DNA of 49,071 nucleotides from Clostridiales bacterium (lineage in GTDB: Bacteria > Bacillota > Clostridia > Lachnospirales > Lachnospiraceae), in the NCBI GenBank assembly GCA_020859985.1, contig JAJBVD010000011.1:1-49071 (forward strand), given 5' to 3'. Below, in pieces: positions 43,742-49,071 of the stretch. A program made the position numbers and the translations under genes. How positions within the stretch are numbered: the first letter of the stretch is position 1; each line of letters starts with the position of its first letter. The notes under the pieces were generated by a model. The model made no database searches, was not told where the DNA came from, and worked only from the letters and a program-made list of their open reading frames with translations.

Positions 43742-44264
43742 ATATTATTTTGGGAAAAGAGACGAGCTTATTTTTTCGGACAAGGTCTGGTACATTTGCG
43801 AGCAGGACTGTGAACGCTACGGGCATTCCTGGGCCTGCCCTCCAAATTGCGGCCGGATCGAAGACCTGATGAACAAATGTCTGGATTACTCGTGTTTCTG
43901 TCTGTTTTCTACAGTCACGGAGACGGCGAATGCATGGGATAAAAGAGCAAACCTGAGTGTAAAGCGACAGCACGAGGAAGTCACACGAGACATCCGCGAT
44001 GTGCTGCAAAAAGAAGTGCCGGATTTTTATGTACTCTCCACGGGCTGTACAGAATGTGAAGTGTGTGCCTGCCCGGACGAGCCCTGCAGACATCCGGAAG
44101 GAAGACTTTCTTCAATGGAAAGCCACGGAATTCTGGTTATGCAGACGGTGGAGGAGGCTGGTCTGACCTTTAATTACGGCGGGGATACGATCGTGTACTT
44201 CAGCATGATACTGTATAATGAAAATAATTCGGGAGAAGACAGATATGGTAGTGAGAGTCAATGA
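43689..44264 (+). CDS. DUF2284 cysteine-rich metal-binding protein
   Basis: This 191-residue protein starts at the ATG after AAGGAGAG inside the end of the previous gene. Cysteine motifs CEQDCERYGHSWACPPNCG and CTECEVCACPDEPCRHPE suggest iron-sulfur or zinc binding. Function is unknown. It overlaps genes on both sides (53 bp and 20 bp), so it is translationally coupled to two flavoproteins and may supply electrons to them; that is inference. Confidence 0.88.
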   Translation: MGSREIIENTILQYPICEYYFGKRDELIFSDKVWYICEQDCERYGHSWACPPNCGRIEDLMNKCLDYSCFCLFSTVTETANAWDKRANLSVKRQHEEVTRDIRDVLQKEVPDFYVLSTGCTECEVCACPDEPCRHPEGRLSSMESHGILVMQTVEEAGLTFNYGGDTIVYFSMILYNENNSGEDRYGSESQ

Positions 44265-46002
44265 ATTAAAACTGCGGGTAGGGCATAGTCAGAGACAACT
44301 GGAAAATGAATTGTGCCGGATCCTTCATATACGCAATATTATTTTTGCAGATACTCTCTCTGGAAATATTAAAAATATAGAGAAAACTTTTTCCGAGCAT
44401 CATTTGACAGAGCAGGGGACTCCTCAATATGAAATTATCCGCCGTTCAATCGACGCGCGCAAAAAACCGGATTTATTTTATGTCTATACAATTGATGTGA
44501 CGCTGCCTCATCCGCAGGCACTTGTAAAAAAACTGCGCAACCGGCATGTAACGGCTGTTGAACCTAAAAAATACAGGTTTCCTTATGAAAATATGCAACC
44601 GGGTCGGCCGGTCGTTGTCGGCAGCGGCCCGGCTGGTCTGTTCTGCGCACTGATGCTGGCCAGAGCCGGCCTTTGCCCGATTATTCTGGAGCGGGGGGAG
44701 GATGTGGAAACACGGACCGGGACTGTCCGGCATTTCTGGCAAACCGGAGAATTGAATTCCTCATCAAATGTGCAGTTTGGTGAGGGCGGAGCTGGTACTT
44801 TTTCGGATGGCAAACTTAACACGATGATCAAGGATCCGGATGGCCGGATTCGCTTTGTGCTGCGCGAATTTGTAAAGGCCGGAGCTGATCCGTCAATTTT
44901 ATGGAGCCATAAGCCGCATATCGGCACAGATGTACTGGCAAAAGTAGTAAAAAATATACGTATGGAGATTATCAGCCTCGGCGGGGAAGTGCGCTTTGAA
45001 ACATGCTTGACAGCAATCCGCTGTACCAGAACGTCGAAGTCAGTCTCTGCAACTTTAGATGACAGTGATTCAAAAATACCCGGAAGGCTGATGAATGAAC
45101 AGCACTTTGCCGGTGCCGGCAGATACGCATTGGAGTTGAACGGAGGTGCCGAGACCATTTACTCAGATCAGGTTGTTCTGGCAATCGGACACAGTGCCCG
45201 GGATACCTTTCGGATGCTGCGTACATCCGGATTTGCTATGGAAGCAAAGGCATTTGCGGTCGGATTGCGCGTGGAACATCCTCAGAGTCTGATCAATCAG
45301 GCTATGTATGGAACGGAAAATGCAGGGGAGCTTGGCGCCGCACCATATAAGCTGACCTATAAATGTGCGGATGGCCGGGGAGTGTATTCGTTTTGTATGT
45401 GCCCGGGCGGCTATGTAGTCAACGCCTCTTCGGAGCAGGGAATGACTGCTGTAAATGGAATGAGTTATAGTGACCGCCGCGGCAGGAACGCCAACAGCGC
45501 GATTGTTGTGACGGTGAAACCGGAAGACTATTGTGAATTTGCTTCGGAGGAGTCCGATCCGTTTGCGGGAATTGTATTTCAGCAGATGTTGGAGAAGGCT
45601 GCCTGGAATTGCGGCAATGGGAGTATCCCGGTCCAGCGTTTTGAGGATTTTTGCCGGAACCGGCCCTCTGAGACTCCCGGCAGTTTTTTGCCGGAGAATA
45701 GGGGACAGTGGAAAATGACAAATGTGCGGGATATCCTCCCTGAAGAGCTAAATCACTGTATTATGGAAGGAATGCATTCTTTTGGAAAGAACATACCGGG
45801 CTTTGATGGGCCGGATGTTCTTTTATCCGGTGTGGAAAGCCGGACGTCCTCACCTGTGCGTATCCTGCGCGATGATCACTGCGAGAGCACTTCTTTCCCC
45901 GGTATTTTTCCCTGCGGGGAGGGAGCCGGTTATGCAGGTGGAATTACATCCGCGGCGATCGACGGAATCCGTGTTGCGGAGGCATTGTGCCGGCAGCTGT
46001 GA
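44245..46002 (+). CDS. FAD-dependent dehydrogenase (COG2509 type)
   Basis: This 585-residue protein starts at the ATG after GGGAGA. A roughly 110-residue N-terminal domain (VRVNELKLRVGHSQRQLE) precedes the FAD motif VVGSGPAGLFCALMLARAG, GEGGAGTFSDGKLNT, AIGHSARDTF, and the C-terminal PCGEGAGYAGGITSAAIDG. It matches the large uncharacterised FAD dehydrogenases common in Firmicutes. Its substrate is unknown. Confidence 0.92.
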   Translation: MVVRVNELKLRVGHSQRQLENELCRILHIRNIIFADTLSGNIKNIEKTFSEHHLTEQGTPQYEIIRRSIDARKKPDLFYVYTIDVTLPHPQALVKKLRNRHVTAVEPKKYRFPYENMQPGRPVVVGSGPAGLFCALMLARAGLCPIILERGEDVETRTGTVRHFWQTGELNSSSNVQFGEGGAGTFSDGKLNTMIKDPDGRIRFVLREFVKAGADPSILWSHKPHIGTDVLAKVVKNIRMEIISLGGEVRFETCLTAIRCTRTSKSVSATLDDSDSKIPGRLMNEQHFAGAGRYALELNGGAETIYSDQVVLAIGHSARDTFRMLRTSGFAMEAKAFAVGLRVEHPQSLINQAMYGTENAGELGAAPYKLTYKCADGRGVYSFCMCPGGYVVNASSEQGMTAVNGMSYSDRRGRNANSAIVVTVKPEDYCEFASEESDPFAGIVFQQMLEKAAWNCGNGSIPVQRFEDFCRNRPSETPGSFLPENRGQWKMTNVRDILPEELNHCIMEGMHSFGKNIPGFDGPDVLLSGVESRTSSPVRILRDDHCESTSFPGIFPCGEGAGYAGGITSAAIDGIRVAEALCRQL

Positions 46003-46206
46003 AGGTATGGAACTGTTTGCTGGTGTTTATCATAAGGAGGAAAAGTGGCGGGACCCGTCCGCTGCAGAAAAAGATTTAAGCAAGTTTTTCGGCTTCGGGT
46101 GTGTACTTTGCAGAATTTTTGTGATAGAATATTTCAATAGTTCTGCAGGAACCCGCCGGGAGCGGCCTTACGCGCAGAACTCCGGAAAAAGATCCTGTTT
46201 AAAGAC

Positions 46207-47007
46207 ATGGAAAAACAAAAACAGAAAAAGAAAGAAAGCCAGAAAGAGAATCTGATGGTAAATCAGAGAGAAGATCAGAGCACTGCATCAGGGCGAACGA
46301 TGAAGAGTATACCTAAGATGGAACGCCCGTATGAAAAGTGTCTGGCAAGAGGAGCGGAGAGCTTATCTGATGCCGAGCTTCTTTCTGTGATTTTGCGTAC
46401 AGGTACACATGGGGAATCTGCGCTTGAGCTGTCGAGGAAGATACTTTCGCTGAACGGGGAGAAAAGCGGTCTTCTTGGTATTTATCATCTTTCAGTGTCA
46501 GAGCTGATGAATATACGTGGACTTGGGAAAGTCAAAGCGGTGCAGCTTAAGTGTATAGTGGAGCTGTCAAGACGGATTTCGCGCAGTAGGTTTTCGGAAG
46601 GAGTTTCCTTTCAGGATCCCGTAGCCGTGGCACGATATTATATGGAGGAAATGCGCCATCTGGAGCAGGAGAACCTTGTCCTTGTGATGCTGAACAGCAA
46701 GGGAAAGCTGATCAGGGATGAAATCCTTTCAAGAGGCACGGTCCGTGCTTCTATGATATCGCCGCGGGAGATTTTTGTTGAGGCTGTAAAACATCAGGCA
46801 GTCAGTATTATTTTGCTGCATAATCATCCAAGCGGGATTCCGGATCCGAGTGAGGAAGATATCCGTCTGACGGAACGTGTGCGGCGCGCGGGAGTGCTGC
46901 TTGGCATAGAGCTTTTGGATCATATTATTATTGGAGATTGTCAGGCGGTCAGCATGAGGGAGCAGGGCGTCTGGCAGAGCGGACAGCAGGAGAGTTATAA
47001 GGGGTAA
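46207..47007 (+). CDS. radC: RadC-family JAB-domain protein
   Basis: This protein has up to 266 residues. The core begins near IPKMERPYEKCLARGAESLSD, with the UPF0758 helix-hairpin-helix part (LSVSELMNIRGLGKVKAVQL) and the JAB/MPN metal motif HNHPSG at about residues 205-210 with SEEDIRLT. The start is uncertain: ATG 46207, 46255 and 46300 are all possible and none has a strong site. The Lys/Gln-rich first 16 residues may be non-native. RadC's role in repair is disputed. It is followed by mreB after 5 bp. Confidence 0.9.
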   Translation: MEKQKQKKKESQKENLMVNQREDQSTASGRTMKSIPKMERPYEKCLARGAESLSDAELLSVILRTGTHGESALELSRKILSLNGEKSGLLGIYHLSVSELMNIRGLGKVKAVQLKCIVELSRRISRSRFSEGVSFQDPVAVARYYMEEMRHLEQENLVLVMLNSKGKLIRDEILSRGTVRASMISPREIFVEAVKHQAVSIILLHNHPSGIPDPSEEDIRLTERVRRAGVLLGIELLDHIIIGDCQAVSMREQGVWQSGQQESYKG

Positions 47008-47012
47008 CAGTC

Positions 47013-48020
47013 ATGTTGTTGCAACGGGCATGCGGACTTGATCTGGGAACAGATACGATCAAGATCAGAGATAAAAGCGGCAAGAAGTTTCTTTACAGCA
47101 GAAATGTGATCGCACTTCGTGATAATGGCAGCGTCCTCGCTTATGGGGACGCAGCTTATGGTGTATATGAAAAACAGCCGCTCACTGTGAATGTTGTCTG
47201 GCCTATGGCCAACGGCGTTATTGCGAATCTTACAGAGATGGATATTCTGCTTGACAATCTGATTCATCGCTATGGAGGTGCATCCTCCCTTCTGATTGCG
47301 GTGCCGACCGAGATCACGCAGGTGGAGAAGCGGGCTTTCTTTCAGGTGATGAAAGGGCAGATTCAGGCCGGAAGGATCCGTCTTTTGGAAAAAGGACTTG
47401 CGGATGCCGTCAGCGCGTCTCTTCCCGTGCTTTCCAGCCGCGGCCATATGGTTGTAAACATCGGTGCGGATACGACGGAGATTTCTGTAATCTCATCTGG
47501 AAAAGTGATCCTCGGGCAGACGCTAAAGACCGGGGGACGCCGCATGGATGCGGATATAGCCACGATGGTACGCCGCAAATTCAATCTCAGCATTGGTCAG
47601 AAAACAGCAGAATCCCTTAAAAACAATCTTGCTTTTATGATTAATGGTCCAAGACTGGAACAGAAGGTGTTTGGCATACACACACTTTCCGGGCTGCCTA
47701 AGTCGGAAGTGATTCCTTCCCTGGCGGTAAGCGTTGCTATTATCGACACCGTGGACTCGATTGTTGAGAGTATCAACTCCATTTACAACCGTATTCCGCC
47801 GCAGCTGATGAAAGATATCTCACGAGAAGGAATCTACTTAAGCGGAGGCGTTTCTATGATTCTGAATCTGCCGGAGTATATCCGCAGGGAGATCGGCATT
47901 CCACTCCATCATGTGCAGGATCCGAAATACAGCACCATACGGGGACTTGTGGAGGTCATGAACAACAAAGATCTGAAAGCGCTTACTTATACACTGAATG
48001 ACCTTGCAGCAATGCGGTAA
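47013..48020 (+). CDS. mreB: Rod-shape-determining protein MreB
   Basis: This 335-residue actin-fold protein has phosphate-1 GLDLGTDTIKI, VVWPMANGVIAN, VPTEITQVEKRA, phosphate-2 VVNIGADTTEISVIS, the GGRRMDADI segment, and adenosine motif IYLSGGVSMI. It organises lateral wall synthesis with MreC and MreD. Several canonical residues differ from standard MreB (for example VVNIGADTTE for VVDIGGGTTE), so it may be a divergent paralogue. AAGGGGT precedes the ATG. Confidence 0.93.
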   Translation: MLLQRACGLDLGTDTIKIRDKSGKKFLYSRNVIALRDNGSVLAYGDAAYGVYEKQPLTVNVVWPMANGVIANLTEMDILLDNLIHRYGGASSLLIAVPTEITQVEKRAFFQVMKGQIQAGRIRLLEKGLADAVSASLPVLSSRGHMVVNIGADTTEISVISSGKVILGQTLKTGGRRMDADIATMVRRKFNLSIGQKTAESLKNNLAFMINGPRLEQKVFGIHTLSGLPKSEVIPSLAVSVAIIDTVDSIVESINSIYNRIPPQLMKDISREGIYLSGGVSMILNLPEYIRREIGIPLHHVQDPKYSTIRGLVEVMNNKDLKALTYTLNDLAAMR

Positions 48021-48096
48021 TTGCCGAGGGGAGCCTCATCTGAGATAGAAAAGTGGTGTCCGGTGATTTTCCGGACATGAGAGGAAAACAACTGCG

Positions 48097-49068
48097 ATGA
48101 AGAAGAATTCGAATGAGACGTTAAAAAATAAATACCTTCTGATTGCACTCTCTGTTTTTTGTGTGCTGCTGATTCTGATATCTACGGTGAACAGTGACCT
48201 GACCGCGCCCATCAAGCAGGTGAGCGGCTACCTCGTCACTCCGGTGCAGAAGGGGATCAACAGCTTTGGCAGCTGGCTGAGCGGCTTTACGGAGAATCTT
48301 GAGGACGTGGAGACTCTTCGTGAAGAAAACGAATCTTTGAAGGAACAGGTTGCAACACTGACGGAGGAAAACAGCCTTCTTGTGCAGGAGCATGAGGAAC
48401 TGGAAAGACTTCAGGCGCTTTATGATCTGGATGAGGAATATTCTGATTACGAGAAGGTCGGAGCCAATATTATAGCGAAAGAATCCGGCAACTGGTTTCA
48501 TATTTTTACCATCGACAAAGGATCTAACGATGGCATTGAAAAAGATATGAATGTCATTGCGGACGGCGGACTGGTCGGGATCGTTACGGAGGTGGGCGCC
48601 AATTGGGCAACTGTACGTTCTATTATTGATGATGAAAGCAATGTCAGTGCGATGGTTTCTACGACCTCTGACCAGTGCATCATCAGTGGGAATCTGACTC
48701 TGATTGATGAGGGTTCTCTGGAGCTTTCCCGTCTGACAGATACGGAGAATGCTGTACATGTAGGCGATAAGGTTGTTACATCCTATATCAGTGAGAATTA
48801 TCTCCCCGGGATCCTCATCGGTTATATCAGCGAGCTGAATAATGATTCAAACAATCTGACAAAATCCGGATATATTACGCCGGTAGTTGATTTCCGGCAT
48901 TTGCAGGAGGTTCTTGTTATTCTGGAGAAGAAAGAATATGTCTCCTCAGATTCCGTATCAGAGGAGGAGTCATCTACGGAAACGCAGTCTGAGACAGGTG
49001 AGCAGGAGACAGAATCAGAAAGCTTCCTGTATAATACAAATATAGGGAATTCCGAGAAAGGTGGTTGA
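48097..49068 (+). CDS. mreC: Rod-shape-determining protein MreC
   Basis: This 323-residue bitopic membrane protein has one N-terminal membrane segment (about residues 12-31). A Glu/Leu coiled coil at about 66-105 follows, then the MreC beta-domains with ESGNWFHIFTIDKGSNDGIEKDM and VGIVTEVG. The last 45 residues are an acidic Ser/Glu tail. The gene is complete and ends three bases before the window edge; mreD would be expected next. Confidence 0.94.
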   Translation: MKKNSNETLKNKYLLIALSVFCVLLILISTVNSDLTAPIKQVSGYLVTPVQKGINSFGSWLSGFTENLEDVETLREENESLKEQVATLTEENSLLVQEHEELERLQALYDLDEEYSDYEKVGANIIAKESGNWFHIFTIDKGSNDGIEKDMNVIADGGLVGIVTEVGANWATVRSIIDDESNVSAMVSTTSDQCIISGNLTLIDEGSLELSRLTDTENAVHVGDKVVTSYISENYLPGILIGYISELNNDSNNLTKSGYITPVVDFRHLQEVLVILEKKEYVSSDSVSEEESSTETQSETGEQETESESFLYNTNIGNSEKGG

Positions 49069-49071
49069 TAT

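Noticed and set aside
47013-48020. mreB variant residues as a sign of a plasmid-type ParM/Alp actin
   Set aside because: Adjacency to mreC and radC and the overall length fit a chromosomal MreB.

Overview
The window looks like chromosomal DNA of a gut-type Lachnospiraceae/Clostridiales bacterium (Firmicutes). The evidence is strong AGGAGG-type ribosome sites, sigma-A promoters with 17-bp spacers, a mutS-mutL-miaA-YnbB gene order, a radC-mreB-mreC cell-shape cluster, GPH-family sugar symport and cytosolic BspA-like repeats. Gene density is high and most genes lie in co-directional operons. Assignments rest on reading motifs and remembered family sequences, not on database searches.

Layout. 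(1) 63-14238, plus strand: a long catabolic operon. It encodes a small membrane protein, an MBL hydrolase, a leucine-rich-repeat protein, an alpha/beta hydrolase, an FMN alpha-hydroxy-acid dehydrogenase, a Gfo/Idh oxidoreductase, an FGGY kinase, a UlaG-like phospholactonase, a UlaE-like 3-epimerase, a propeller-like protein, a GPH symporter, an SDR with an altered active site, and an amidohydrolase broken by one frameshift and one stop. (2) 14310-17760: a small AT-richer island at a duplicated tRNA-Val(GAC)-terminator unit. It carries an HTH-nuclease-like fusion, a membrane hypothetical, and a DUF3990/HTH toxin-antitoxin pair with its own operator. (3) 17834-22575: a GH3 glycosidase, beta-phosphoglucomutase, UbiX with an LpdD-like protein, and a membrane diguanylate cyclase. 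(4) 22617-28073, minus strand: a D-glutamate/5-oxoproline operon (D-amino-acid transaminase, PxpB, PxpC, DUF1445 cyclase, PxpA, DUF4392 protein). It is divergent from (5) 28558-33247, a LIV-type ABC transporter (livKHMGF), and a cytidylate-kinase-like gene follows. The divergent promoter region has an operator-like palindrome over the liv -35 and a terminator-like hairpin just after each start site. (6) 34328-42233: mutS, mutL, miaA and a methionine-gamma-lyase-like gene. mutS is interrupted by an in-frame TGA. (7) 42284-46002: two flavoproteins and a DUF2284 protein with overlapping ends. (8) 46207-49068: radC, mreB, mreC.

The most interesting points are these. A 69-bp palindromic element sits in both mutS and mutL in different reading frames, with compensatory stem changes. 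An unannotated candidate type I toxin-antitoxin locus lies between mutS and mutL: a 32-residue membrane peptide facing a short convergent RNA, with the same sequence at both RNA 5' ends and a shared bidirectional terminator. The two halves of the mammalian D-glutamate cyclase DGLUCY appear as separate genes in one operon with PxpABC and a D-amino-acid transaminase, opposite an amino-acid transporter. An ascorbate-like phospholactone pathway appears to be fed by a kinase and a symporter instead of a PTS. The mutS stop together with the G-run frameshift in the amidohydrolase would fit a strain with damaged mismatch repair.

Gaps over 300 bp are 28074-28557 (divergent promoters and leaders), 34018-34327 (promoter, hairpins) and 37172-37651 (the type I locus). 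All three are described below. Bases 1-62 hold only a small AT-loop hairpin and the ribosome site of the first gene.
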